From positions 1 to 17,146 of the forward strand of contig JAYWHD010000145.1 of the NCBI GenBank assembly GCA_043777895.1: a stretch of DNA of 17,146 nt, read 5' to 3'. This document shows, piece after piece, positions 1 through 7,115 of this stretch (position 1 is the first letter of the stretch; every line of letters begins with the position of its first letter). Source of the DNA: JBDLSY01 sp043777895. GTDB taxonomy: Bacteria > Pseudomonadota > Gammaproteobacteria > Burkholderiales > Burkholderiaceae_C. Both the position numbers and the translations under genes were made by a program. The notes under the pieces were generated by a model, which searched no databases, was not told the origin of the DNA, and worked only from the letters and a program-made list of their open reading frames with translations.

Positions 1-1424
1 CTAAATCAAATGAACCTTCACCTTCAAAGCCTAATATAGACCCGCCGAAACCGCCTGCCAATGAGCCGCCCGATTTGGAAACAGTCTGGCGAGAGTTAAT
101 TAAAAAGGTTAATGATTTACTGGGTAAAAAAAATACCTCTAAGCCGTCATCACGTATCGGTTCAGCTGCTCTAGCCCCGCCAAAAATCCATCATAGCAAG
201 CACAATCAGTCAGCTACTGCATCAGTTCATGCTTCGTCAAGTAGCAATATTAATGCATATATTTTATCTAAAGTGCCGAGCTTTAAATCAGTTCAGCTAA
301 ACCGTATAACACTGGCGTTGATGGTGTCTATTTGGATTGCTACTGGATTTTATGGTGTGCCTGAAGGACACGTTGCCATCATTACCCAATTTGGTAAACC
401 GATTGAAACACGTATGCCAGGTTTAGGCTGGCATTTGCCCTATCCTATTCAGACCGATACTGTGATTGATATTGCGGGGGTACGGCAAATTAATATAGGG
501 TCTCAATTAAAATCAACCAACATCACTACCAATGCTAATATCAGTACTAATAAACATAATTTAATGCTGACGGCAGATGAAAGCTTATTAAATATAGAGT
601 TTGAAGTACAGTATCGCCTAAAAGACAATGCGGTATTGGCTTATGCGTTTACTTATATGACACCGCAAGTCTCTGCTTATGCCACTATCAATCGGCGGGC
701 AGACAGCTTAATCACTGTGTTAGCTGACAGTGCTATGCGTGAAGAAATCAGTCGGCATAGCGTTGATTCAATCTTTAGCAAAGACCGCAGCTCAATTACT
801 CAAGCAGTACAAGCACGTTTACAACAACAATTAGACCGTTATACCGTTAAGCAAACCGATTATACGAATGCCCCCTATTTTGGTACAGGGATTTATATTA
901 GCAACGTTAGTATTCAAACGGTTCGTCCACCGGAGCCATTACAAGTAGCCTTTGATGAAGTAGTACAAGCAATACAGAATAAAGACCGCGTCATCAGTGA
1001 TAACCAAGTACTAGCTAACGAAACTTTATTACGAGCCAAGGCAAAAGCCAGTCAAGTGATATTAGAGGCTAAAGATTATAAGCAGTCTATTGTGAAAACG
1101 GCTGAAGGTGATGTCGCCCGTTTTAAGCCTATTCAAGCAGAATATGCTAAGTATCCAGAATTAACCCGCCAACGCTTATATTTGGATACTATGCAGTCTG
1201 TGCTTCAATCCACCAATAAAATCGTGATAGATACGAAAAACAACAATACCTTTCATTTACCTTTAGATAAATTTGCTTTAGATAAACTATCAGCCTCAAT
1301 GGTTGCATTGCCCTCTGACGCACTGCCTGTAAAAAATACGGCTTCTGAATTGTCTAAATCATCGCCATCAGTGAGCGACTTATCACAAGCAAATCGGGAT
1401 AGAGATGCTAAAGAGTTTCGTTAA
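1..1424 (+). CDS. hflK: HflK, FtsH-protease modulator subunit (5' partial)
   Basis: HflK forms, with HflC, a large membrane-anchored SPFH/prohibitin-type complex that encloses and restrains the FtsH protease. The frame is open from base 3 to the stop at 1424. It reads through the TTG at 75, which is therefore an internal leucine and not the start; the true start lies left of the window. The visible part begins with a Pro/Ser-rich cytoplasmic stretch running into PPDLETVWRELIKK, a typical HflK N-terminal motif. A single transmembrane helix follows (ITLALMVSIWIATGFYGV, about bases 306-359). The SPFH domain starts at GFYGVPEGHVAIITQFGKP and includes PGLGWHLPYP. A long Ala/Gln/Lys-rich helical region comes next, and the C-terminal tail is Ser/Asp/Lys-rich and poorly conserved. 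hflC follows 124 bases downstream, the usual hflK-hflC order. Identification is secure; only the 5' end is unknown. Confidence 0.95.
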   Translation, partial: KSNEPSPSKPNIDPPKPPANEPPDLETVWRELIKKVNDLLGKKNTSKPSSRIGSAALAPPKIHHSKHNQSATASVHASSSSNINAYILSKVPSFKSVQLNRITLALMVSIWIATGFYGVPEGHVAIITQFGKPIETRMPGLGWHLPYPIQTDTVIDIAGVRQINIGSQLKSTNITTNANISTNKHNLMLTADESLLNIEFEVQYRLKDNAVLAYAFTYMTPQVSAYATINRRADSLITVLADSAMREEISRHSVDSIFSKDRSSITQAVQARLQQQLDRYTVKQTDYTNAPYFGTGIYISNVSIQTVRPPEPLQVAFDEVVQAIQNKDRVISDNQVLANETLLRAKAKASQVILEAKDYKQSIVKTAEGDVARFKPIQAEYAKYPELTRQRLYLDTMQSVLQSTNKIVIDTKNNNTFHLPLDKFALDKLSASMVALPSDALPVKNTASELSKSSPSVSDLSQANRDRDAKEFR

Positions 1425-1451
1425 AAAGTTTACTTAAAGTTATTAAAGTTA

Positions 1452-1487
1452 TTGATATTGATATTGATATTGATATTTATATTTATA
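1452..1487. repeat. Hexamer tandem repeat TTGATA/TTTATA between hflK and hflC
   Basis: Four perfect copies of TTGATA (1452-1475) are followed by two copies of the variant TTTATA (1476-1487), then degenerate TA-rich sequence. The array occupies the front half of the 124-base hflK-hflC gap. It is one of several short arrays found at gene borders in this window. Confidence 0.9.
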
Positions 1488-1500
1488 TATTTTTATATTT

Positions 1501-1529
1501 ATAAGTGACTTATTTTTAAAATCACTTAT
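1501..1529 (+). promoter_or_regulatory. Perfect 8-bp inverted repeat just upstream of hflC
   Basis: ATAAGTGA (1501-1508) is the exact reverse complement of TCACTTAT (1522-1529), with a 13-base A/T-rich loop. The hairpin ends 19 bases before the hflC ATG and is followed by only three T residues, so it is a poor terminator. It could be an operator, an RNA-processing hairpin, or an attenuator that tunes HflC relative to HflK. Function is inferred; only the symmetry is seen. Confidence 0.4.
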
Positions 1530-1548
1530 TTTAAAGTTATTACTGACT

Positions 1549-2475
1549 ATGTTTAATTTAAAATCACCGAAAAATTTAATTAAAACCTCAAAAAATGCCA
1601 GTATATTTAATACTAAGATACCGTTGCTTGTACTAAGCACAGTAGCTTTTATCGTATATTTGTCGAGCTTTAGTGTTTATCAAGGACAAACTGCATTAAT
1701 ATTTTCAATGGGCGAGCTAATAGAGACGACTCAAAAAACAGGTTTGCACTTTAAGTTACCAACGCCATTGGCATCAGTGGTTAAAATTGACCGCCGTATC
1801 CAAATACTTAATATACCCAGTGGCGTTACGATTAAAACTTCAGATCCAAAAAATGTTGTTGTTGATAGCTTTATTCAATGGCGTATTTTTAATCCAAAAG
1901 TGTTTTATTTACGTTTTAAAGGCAAGGCGGCTGATGCCGAGCAGTTAATAGTCACAACGGTACGCGATGCTATGAACCCTGTTTTATCACAACGTACGCT
2001 TAAAGCTATTATGGCTGATGACCACGATGCAATCAGTACTGATATTCGCCGACTTATTTATGCTAAATTAATTGATACTGGGCTAGAAGTCGTAGATGTA
2101 CGGCTTAAGCACATTGGTTTTGTACCTGAAATCGTGGACAGTGTTTTTGAGCGTATGAAAAGCGACCAAAGTAATGCTATTAAGCAGCAACAGATTCAAG
2201 GTGAGACGGCTAGTGAAACTATTCGTCTTCAAGCCAAGGGTGAAAGTGATAAAATTATTGCCGAAGCATATCAAGTCTCTCAAACCATTAAAGGCGAAGG
2301 TGACGCTGCTGCCAGTGCTGTTTATGCTGATGCCGTAGGAAATAATACGGAATTTTATAACTTTTACCGTAGTTTAGAAGCATACCGTGCGACCTTTGCT
2401 AATAAGCAGGACTTATTAATACTGGATTCGTCTAGCGAATTTTTTAAATACTTTCGCAGCCCAAGTGGAAAGTAA
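1549..2475 (+). CDS. hflC: HflC, FtsH-protease modulator subunit
   Basis: HflC is the partner of HflK in the periplasm-facing SPFH complex around FtsH. The 308-residue protein is close to the usual HflC length. One N-terminal anchor helix is visible at about residues 24-43 (IPLLVLSTVAFIVYLSSFSVY). It leads into the SPFH fold: VYQGQTALIFSMGE, GLHFKLPTP and VKIDRRIQILNIP. A charged helical segment rich in Ala, Glu and Gln follows (GETASETIRLQAKGESDKII). The C-terminus LLILDSSSEFFKYFRSP has the conserved HflC ending. The ATG at 1549 is chosen because it places the anchor helix correctly, although no clear Shine-Dalgarno sequence precedes it. The gene follows hflK in the same orientation and its last bases abut pdxH, suggesting one transcript. 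Despite the family name, HflC is not expected to be a protease itself. Confidence 0.95.
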   Translation: MFNLKSPKNLIKTSKNASIFNTKIPLLVLSTVAFIVYLSSFSVYQGQTALIFSMGELIETTQKTGLHFKLPTPLASVVKIDRRIQILNIPSGVTIKTSDPKNVVVDSFIQWRIFNPKVFYLRFKGKAADAEQLIVTTVRDAMNPVLSQRTLKAIMADDHDAISTDIRRLIYAKLIDTGLEVVDVRLKHIGFVPEIVDSVFERMKSDQSNAIKQQQIQGETASETIRLQAKGESDKIIAEAYQVSQTIKGEGDAAASAVYADAVGNNTEFYNFYRSLEAYRATFANKQDLLILDSSSEFFKYFRSPSGK

Positions 2476-2482
2476 TATTTTT

Positions 2483-3199
2483 ATGTTGCAAAAGAAAACC
2501 AGTTTTTTATCAACAACCTCAATAGCTTCAGCAACTATTGATGATTTAGCCGATTTACGTATTAGTTATGAATACGGTGAGTTACTAGAAACACAAGTAG
2601 CCAGTACCCCTATTGAGCAGTTTATACGTTGGTTTAACCACGCTATCACTGCCAAAATACCTGAACCTAATGCGATGACTTTAGCAACAGTCGGTCAAGA
2701 CGCACAGGGTATATGGCGACCTAGTTCACGAATCGTGTTAGTTAAGGGTATTAATGAATCTGGATTGACGTGGTTCACTAATTATGACAGCAGAAAAGGT
2801 AAAGAGTTAGCAGCACACCCTTATGCCAGCTTACAGTTTCATTGGGTATCGCTTGAGCGACAAGTCCGTTTTGAAGGGCGTGTAGAACAATTGAGTGATA
2901 CAGACAGTGACGCTTATTTTGAAAGTCGCCCATTAGGTAGCCGTATAGGAGCATGGTCAAGCCCGCAAAGTCAAGTCATTACTGACCGTTCTGTTTTAGA
3001 AGTTTATGCAGCACACCTAAATGCCCACATTCAGCAAACGGGTGAAGCACCGAAAAGACCGCCACATTGGGGGGGGTATCGCTTATGTCCAGAAGTAGTA
3101 GAGTTTTGGCAAGGACGTCCTAATCGATTACATGACCGTCTACGGTATCGTCTTGGGCAAGATAAAATGAGTTGGTATTTAGAGCGGCTTGCACCCTAA
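2483..3199 (+). CDS. pdxH: Pyridoxine/pyridoxamine 5'-phosphate oxidase
   Basis: PdxH is the FMN-dependent cytoplasmic enzyme that oxidises pyridoxine- or pyridoxamine-5'-phosphate to pyridoxal phosphate, the last step of vitamin B6 cofactor synthesis and salvage. Family hallmarks in order: LRISYEYGELLE near the N-terminus, NAMTLATVG, SSRIVLVKGI with LTWFTNYDSRKGKEL (FMN region), FHWVSLERQVRFEG, SRIGAWSSPQS, WGGYRL, then FWQGRPNRLHDR and the C-terminal ending YLERLAP. The frame also has a GTG at 2465 that would overlap hflC by 11 bases. I prefer the ATG at 2483, because GGAAAG (2467-2472) sits about ten bases ahead of it and the next family-conserved segment is well downstream. This gives 238 residues, slightly longer than the usual 210-220. 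The gene directly follows hflC and is probably co-transcribed with it. Its B6 role has no obvious link to FtsH control. Confidence 0.95.
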   Translation: MLQKKTSFLSTTSIASATIDDLADLRISYEYGELLETQVASTPIEQFIRWFNHAITAKIPEPNAMTLATVGQDAQGIWRPSSRIVLVKGINESGLTWFTNYDSRKGKELAAHPYASLQFHWVSLERQVRFEGRVEQLSDTDSDAYFESRPLGSRIGAWSSPQSQVITDRSVLEVYAAHLNAHIQQTGEAPKRPPHWGGYRLCPEVVEFWQGRPNRLHDRLRYRLGQDKMSWYLERLAP

Positions 3200-3231
3200 A
3201 TTTTAAAAACCTAAAATCAAAATACCTGTTT

Positions 3232-3468
3232 TTATTTTTTAGTATCGTTTTGATTTTTTAATTGTTGTTGAATGCGTTTTCGTTTGTATTCATCTGCTTT
3301 GTCATAAACCTGTTTTTTATCCCAACCAAACATTGGCTCTAGTATTTCAAAGTAAATAAACGCGAGTATCAGCGGGGCTATTACCCACCACCAGCTTAAA
3401 TCTTTAAAGACAAAAATTTCAAACCATTTAAGTAATACGAGCGTTACACCTAACCAAACTAAATACAT
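3232..3468 (-). CDS. Small Trp-rich membrane protein
   Basis: This encodes a 78-residue protein of unknown function with two membrane segments. The first is MYLVWLGVTLVLLKWFEIFVF and the second WWWVIAPLILAFIYFEIL. They are joined by the short loop KDLSWWW and followed by a Lys/Arg/Gln-rich cytoplasmic tail (KADEYKRKRIQQQLKNQ). The pattern VWLGV-LLKW, SWWWV-AP and a charged C-terminal helix matches the 'small Trp-rich protein' family, which I know mainly from betaproteobacteria. The frame extends upstream to an ATG at 3501, but the ATG at 3468 is preferred: it is preceded by GGAG with an ideal six-base spacer, and family members begin at this MxxVWLGV position. The gene converges with pdxH. 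A weak A/T-only stem (TAAAAAC 3204-3210, GTTTTTA 3228-3234) lies between the two stops. The function is not known to me. Confidence 0.75.
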   Translation of the reverse strand: MYLVWLGVTLVLLKWFEIFVFKDLSWWWVIAPLILAFIYFEILEPMFGWDKKQVYDKADEYKRKRIQQQLKNQNDTKK

Positions 3469-3725
3469 AATATACTCCATCAAAAATAGTTGATATGACA
3501 TTACCAGTTATATCAAATTTAAAAAATTAATATATTACCGTTACATAGTATGATTTCAGCACTAAAGTACACTGTTTTTTATTTTTGTAATGATTGAATA
3601 AATTTTGATATGCGTAAAGTGTGTACAGCACATCTATTGTTGATGATAAACATTAAGTTTTATCTGTATTTAGACGATTAAACAGACTTAATTAATTGAG
3701 TTTGTTTACTACAACTTTTTAAAGC

Positions 3726-3802
3726 TGGTGGGCGGTGCAGAATTCGAATCTGCGACCCCTTGGATGTCGACCAAGTATTCTAACCAGCTGAACTAACCGC
3801 CC
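3726..3802 (-). tRNA. tRNA-Val(GAC), unusual C33
   Basis: A complete cloverleaf is present on the reverse strand. The acceptor stem is GGGCGGT with ACCGCCC, followed by discriminator A73 and encoded CCA (3726-3728). The D-stem is GTTC/GAAT and the T-arm is GCAGA-TTCGAAT-TCTGC. The anticodon stem CTTGG/CCAAG encloses the loop TCGACAT, which places GAC at positions 34-36 (valine, codons GUC/GUU). Position 33 is C rather than the nearly universal U. Sliding the stem by one base in either direction breaks pairing, so C33 is not an alignment artefact. The body (TAGTTCAG, GGTTAGAATAC, GGGGTCGC) resembles bacterial tRNA-Asp, but A73 and the anticodon favour valine. It lies 19 bases after tRNA-Leu and is probably co-transcribed with it. 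Confidence 0.9.
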
Positions 3803-3821
3803 ATTTTAGTTTGATTTTTAG

Positions 3822-3906
3822 TGGTGCCGAGAGTGGGAATCGAACCCACACTCCTTTCGGAACGGGATTTTGAGTCCCGCGCGTCTACCAATTCCGCCAT
3901 CTCGGC
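3822..3906 (-). tRNA. tRNA-Leu(CAA)
   Basis: This is a class II tRNA on the reverse strand. The acceptor stem is GCCGAGA with TCTCGGC-type pairing, then discriminator A and encoded CCA (3822-3824). The D-arm reads TGGCGGAATTGGTAGACGC, as in bacterial leucine tRNAs. The anticodon stem CGGGA/TCCCG encloses loop CTCAAAA, giving anticodon CAA for UUG codons. A long variable arm (GTTCCGAAAGGAGT) and a T-arm with GTTCGATTCCCAC complete it. It is the promoter-proximal member of the Leu-Val pair. Confidence 0.95.
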
Positions 3907-3939
3907 TTTGTTTAAAATAAACAATACCAAACAACTGCT

Positions 3940-3969
3940 ATTATAATTACATTTATTAGTAAACTGCAA
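3940..3969 (-). promoter_or_regulatory. Likely promoter of the tRNA-Leu/tRNA-Val pair
   Basis: On the reverse strand a perfect -10 hexamer TATAAT (3940-3945) is preceded, with an 18-base spacer, by a weak -35-like TTGCAG (3964-3969). Transcription would start near 3933, leaving a short leader before the tRNA-Leu 5' end at 3906. Called by eye. Confidence 0.5.
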
Positions 3970-3984
3970 ATCAGTTTATATTAC

Positions 3985-4000
3985 TACACTAATTAGTGTA
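3985..4000. promoter_or_regulatory. 16-base perfect palindrome, candidate operator
   Basis: TACACTAATTAGTGTA is self-complementary over 16 bases. With one mismatched pair the symmetry extends to 3980-4005. It lies in the divergent gap, about 15 bases upstream of the tRNA -35 on one side and about 60 bases upstream of the secreted-protein promoter on the other. The form suits a dimeric repressor or activator site, but no cognate regulator is in the window. Confidence 0.4.
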
Positions 4001-4051
4001 ATAATGTAAACTAATACCTTACACCACACTAAAAAATTATTAATACTTACA

Positions 4052-4087
4052 CTGTATTTGTACAGAAATATGTCTATTAAGTATGAT
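4052..4087 (+). promoter_or_regulatory. Likely promoter with overlapping palindromic operator
   Basis: A sigma-70-type pair is visible: TGTACA (4059-4064), a 17-base spacer, then TATGAT (4082-4087). The palindrome CTGTATTTGTACAG (4052-4065) covers the -35 box exactly, which is the position expected for a repressor site. Nearly the same palindrome recurs at 14882-14895 beside another promoter. Transcription would start near 4094 and give a leader of about 160 bases to the secreted-protein gene. Confidence 0.45.
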
Positions 4088-4180
4088 AAAATCAACCTTG
4101 CCGACAAGCCAGTAAGTTCTTAACTATCTGATATTTGTAGGTTATTATTTGTAGGGTTGTTGATAGTTCTGAAGCAAGTC

Positions 4181-4226
4181 TAATAAATATTAAATAATAA
4201 ATAATAAATATTAAATAATAAATAAT
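4181..4226. repeat. 21-base tandem repeat before the secreted-protein gene
   Basis: Two identical 21-base A/T-only units (4181-4201 and 4202-4222) are followed by the first four bases of a third. The array ends about 20 bases before the ribosome binding site and would be transcribed as part of the leader. Copy-number change would alter leader length but not coding sequence. Confidence 0.85.
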
Positions 4227-4255
4227 GAAATCAATTAAGTAAACAGGAGCTAATC

Positions 4256-4849
4256 ATGAAAAAAAATACTACTCACAACTTTAGAAAATTCTCAATATTA
4301 GTATTAGCCTTAGGTTTATCTACACAAATGACTGTCGTTTATAGTCAAACAAACAGCTTTAATATGGCTAACACTTCTACTTGTAGAGGAAACAATGTTG
4401 AGATTGAACGTGCTATTGCTGTTGATTCTCCACCATCGCAGGGGCAGCTGGCTCCCGTAACGTCCCCTGTAAATACTGAAAAAGGCTTAACTTTACACCT
4501 ATGTCAAACAGATAATCTGACTGCAGGTGAAGGCGACACGATTCGTGTAAATATACGTACAACATTGCCTGACACAACTTTAGTCGTTAATACGGGGGCT
4601 ACTGACTTTGATACTACCCGATTTTTAACCATTAAATACTCTAAACCAGGTGTATATAACTCTAGCTTTTTAGTCACTAATATTAAAATTAATAACACTG
4701 TTAGTAACGCTCCTCAAAAAATTAGTGCAAGAGGTGAAGCTATTAACATTAAAGATATTGGTATCAGTACTAAAATATCTCCTATGTCTGTAATGATTTC
4801 AAGAGTGGCTAAACGCATAACACCTGTTATGCCTTTTGTACCATATTAA
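4256..4849 (+). CDS. Putative secreted/periplasmic protein, unknown family
   Basis: I do not recognise this 197-residue protein. The start is well supported: AGGAG (4245-4249) lies six bases before the ATG, the best ribosome site in the window. Residues 1-30 look like a Sec signal peptide: basic MKKNTTHNFRK, hydrophobic FSILVLALGLSTQMTVV, and a likely cut after VVYS before Gln31. The mature part has two cysteines (C43 and C83) that could form a disulfide. It is rich in Thr, Asn, Val and Ile with alternating hydrophobic residues (RVNIRTTLPDTTLVVNTG, RFLTIKYSKPGVYNSSFLV), suggesting a beta-sandwich fold. The C-terminus ends PVMPFVPY. It sits where gspC often lies, ahead of gspD, but lacks an N-terminal anchor retained as a single TM, a homology-region pattern and a PDZ domain. 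It could be a T2SS substrate or accessory protein; that is inference from position only. Confidence 0.7.
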   Translation: MKKNTTHNFRKFSILVLALGLSTQMTVVYSQTNSFNMANTSTCRGNNVEIERAIAVDSPPSQGQLAPVTSPVNTEKGLTLHLCQTDNLTAGEGDTIRVNIRTTLPDTTLVVNTGATDFDTTRFLTIKYSKPGVYNSSFLVTNIKINNTVSNAPQKISARGEAINIKDIGISTKISPMSVMISRVAKRITPVMPFVPY

Positions 4850-5006
4850 ATAGTTAATAAGATTTAAACAGTAAAAATACTACCATGTCCTTGGTTTATT
4901 CTCAATTTAAGCTTGCTGCATTCTCGCTAGATTTTTTGTTTGCTTACTGGGTGACTTGGTATATTTAGTCCGTCTTTTTGTTCAGTATGAGTGATATTTT
5001 ATAAAT

Positions 5007-7115
5007 ATGAAAGTAATTACTTTACTTATTACCAGCTTGCTCGGTAGCAATTTTTTATTTTTTACACCAGTTTATGCGCAAGTTGAACCTATAAATAGCG
5101 ATAACCCTTCTATTACTAGATCGGGAAATAACAAAGTTACTTTAAGTTTTGCGAATGCAGAATTAGAAGCAGTGGTACGTACTATTACTGAATTAGTTGG
5201 TAAAACCGCTGTTATTGACCCTCGCATAAAAGGAACACTTAATGTACAAAGCGATACACCGATAACGCGCGAACAAGCGTACCAACAAATGCTAACACAA
5301 CTGCGTTTGTCAGGTTACAGTGCGATAGATATGGGTGCTACTTTACGAGTAGTTCCTGAAGCTGACGGCAAATTACAGGGCGGTAGTGTTCACTCTGGTT
5401 CTACCCTTAATAAACGGGGTAATGAATTATTAACCCAAATTTTTAAACTACAGCATGAAAGTGCTCAAACAGCGTTTGCGATTGTACGTCCCTTAATTGC
5501 TCCCAACAATATTGTCAGTGCAGTGCAAGGCAGTAATGCTCTGATCATTACCGACTATGCAGAAAACTTACAACGTATCGCTAAATTATTGAATGAAATT
5601 GATAAGCCTCTTGCACCACCCACAGAAATTATTACGTTACAGCATGCCAGTGCTGTAGATATGGCTGGTTTGTTGCAGCGCCTGCAAGATGCGACGGGGT
5701 CTGCCAATAATACAGGTCAAATTATACAGCGTACCAGTGCATTAGCTGAAGTTCGTAGTAATAGTTTAATCATTAAAGCGGGCAGTTATTTAGCCTTAGA
5801 ACAAACCAAACAATTGATTGCTAAATTAGATGTCCCCAGCAGTAAAAATGGTACAAATAATGTTAATATTGTCCACCTAAAAAATGCAAATGCAACGAAG
5901 CTAGCCGCTACATTGCGAGCAGTGATGGGTGGTGAAACTGGTGCAGCTGCTGATACAACTATAACACCTGCTTCAAATAATGCTGCAACTGAACGCGGTA
6001 TGGTACAGGCTGATGCAACCACCAATACTTTGATTATTACTGCCCCCGAATTGGTCTATCAAAATTTACGCGGTATCATTGAACAACTAGATGTCAGACG
6101 GGCACAAGTGTACATTGAGAGTCTAATTGTTGAAGTAAGTAGCGAAAAAGCAGCACAATTCGGTGTGCAATGGTTAAATGGCCTGTCTAAGGCAGCGTCA
6201 GGTAATGCTGCGTTTAGCGGCACTAGTTTCGGGACTGGTAATAATGGTGTCAATATTCAAGATGCTGCAAAAGATGTCAATGCTTTAGCAGGGGCAGGAT
6301 TTGTATTGGGAGTAACTAATGGCGTTTCAAAAGTATTGGGCGAGAAATTTTTAAACCTAGGTTTTTTAGCACAAGCTTTAGAAAATGAAGCACAAGCCAA
6401 TATCTTATCAACGCCAAATGTTACTACATTAGATAACGAAGAAGCTAAAGTCATTATTGGGCAAAACGTCCCTTTTATTACAGGAAGCTATTCACAAAGT
6501 GGTAGTGGTAGCAATACTACTAATCCTTTTCAGACTATTGAGCGAAAAGATGTGGGTTTAACTTTAAAAGTACGTCCACAAGTCAGTGAAAGTGGTACCG
6601 TTAAATTAGCTATTTATCAAGAAATTAGTGCGGTTAAAGATAAAACCTTAGCGGCTGGGATTATTACCAGTAAACGCTCGTTAGAAACCAATGTTTTAGT
6701 AGAAAGTGGTCAAGTGGTCGTTATTGGTGGTTTAATTGAAGACAGTTACAGTGATGGTATTGATAAAGTACCTGTACTTGGTAATTTACCGTTAATTGGC
6801 CATTTATTTAAATCGCAAAGCCGTAAACGAATTAAAACTAATTTAATGATCTTTTTGCGTCCTGTCATTATTAGTGATGCTAAAAGTAGTGACTTATTAA
6901 CTCAAGAACGCTATGAAGATTTAAGGTCTTTACAACAAACTATTCAACCAAAGTATAACCGTTTACTACCTATAACAAGCGCTCCTTTATTGCCTAGTTG
7001 GACACCCGCAACCACGGTAATGATGCAACCTAGTTTATTGCTAAGCCCAGCAAGTATACTCAAGACTACCCATATAATTGCTACGCCCAAGTCTCATATA
7101 TTCAATAAACCATGA
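5007..7115 (+). CDS. gspD: GspD, type II secretion outer-membrane secretin
   Basis: GspD forms the multimeric outer-membrane channel of the type II secretion system. The 702-residue product fits the family length. It has a signal peptide (residues 1-24, cut after VYA). The N0 domain follows (VTLSFANAELEAVVRTITELVGK, VIDPRIKGTLNVQS), then N1-N3 repeats of about 60-80 residues each (IFKLQHESAQTAFAIVRPLI, NALIITDYAENLQRIAKLL, VNIVHLKNANATKLAATLRA). The secretin core contains RAQVYIESLIVEV, ANILSTPNVTTLDNEEA and VPFITG. The signature VPVLGNLPLIGHLF is near residue 588 and the region ends with KTNLMIFLRPVII. The last 75 residues are a Pro/Leu/Thr-rich tail, the region where pilotins bind in other systems. 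No strong ribosome site precedes the ATG. The stop overlaps the gspE start (ATGA), indicating translational coupling. Type IV pilus PilQ is less likely, given the gspE partner and the N0-N3 layout. Confidence 0.93.
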   Translation: MKVITLLITSLLGSNFLFFTPVYAQVEPINSDNPSITRSGNNKVTLSFANAELEAVVRTITELVGKTAVIDPRIKGTLNVQSDTPITREQAYQQMLTQLRLSGYSAIDMGATLRVVPEADGKLQGGSVHSGSTLNKRGNELLTQIFKLQHESAQTAFAIVRPLIAPNNIVSAVQGSNALIITDYAENLQRIAKLLNEIDKPLAPPTEIITLQHASAVDMAGLLQRLQDATGSANNTGQIIQRTSALAEVRSNSLIIKAGSYLALEQTKQLIAKLDVPSSKNGTNNVNIVHLKNANATKLAATLRAVMGGETGAAADTTITPASNNAATERGMVQADATTNTLIITAPELVYQNLRGIIEQLDVRRAQVYIESLIVEVSSEKAAQFGVQWLNGLSKAASGNAAFSGTSFGTGNNGVNIQDAAKDVNALAGAGFVLGVTNGVSKVLGEKFLNLGFLAQALENEAQANILSTPNVTTLDNEEAKVIIGQNVPFITGSYSQSGSGSNTTNPFQTIERKDVGLTLKVRPQVSESGTVKLAIYQEISAVKDKTLAAGIITSKRSLETNVLVESGQVVVIGGLIEDSYSDGIDKVPVLGNLPLIGHLFKSQSRKRIKTNLMIFLRPVIISDAKSSDLLTQERYEDLRSLQQTIQPKYNRLLPITSAPLLPSWTPATTVMMQPSLLLSPASILKTTHIIATPKSHIFNKP

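Larger units (their letters stand above)
3907..4255. other. Divergent intergenic region (349 bases)
   Basis: This gap separates the reverse tRNA pair from the forward secreted-protein gene and encodes no protein that I can support. It holds the tRNA promoter (3940-3969), a 16-base palindrome (3985-4000) and a forward promoter with an overlapping 14-base palindrome (4052-4087). It also has a 7-bp inverted repeat AACTATC/GATAGTT (4122-4128 and 4162-4168), a near-duplicated TATTTGTAGG/ATTTGTAGGG between those arms, and a 21-base tandem repeat (4181-4226). Confidence 0.7.

Noticed and set aside
75..80. TTG at 75 as the start of hflK
   Set aside because: The frame is open back to the window edge and encodes the family-typical Pro-rich lead into PPDLETVWREL, so this TTG is an internal leucine.
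3204..3234. Bidirectional terminator between pdxH and the Trp-rich gene
   Set aside because: The stem is only seven A/T-dominated pairs with a 17-base loop; too weak to call.
3469..3501. Longer start (ATG 3501) for the Trp-rich protein
   Set aside because: The internal ATG at 3468 has a GGAG at ideal spacing and matches the family N-terminus.
4052..4065. LexA (SOS) box
   Set aside because: The half-sites CTGT/ACAG resemble LexA, but the total length is 14 bases; the known proteobacterial box needs 16 (CTG-N10-CAG).
4256..4849. GspC (inner-membrane T2SS clamp protein)
   Set aside because: Position fits, but the product has a cleavable-type signal peptide and no visible homology region or PDZ-like C-terminus.
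4885..4968. 27-codon ORF between the secreted protein and gspD
   Set aside because: It has a hydrophobic product but no ribosome site, no recognisable family and chance-compatible length.
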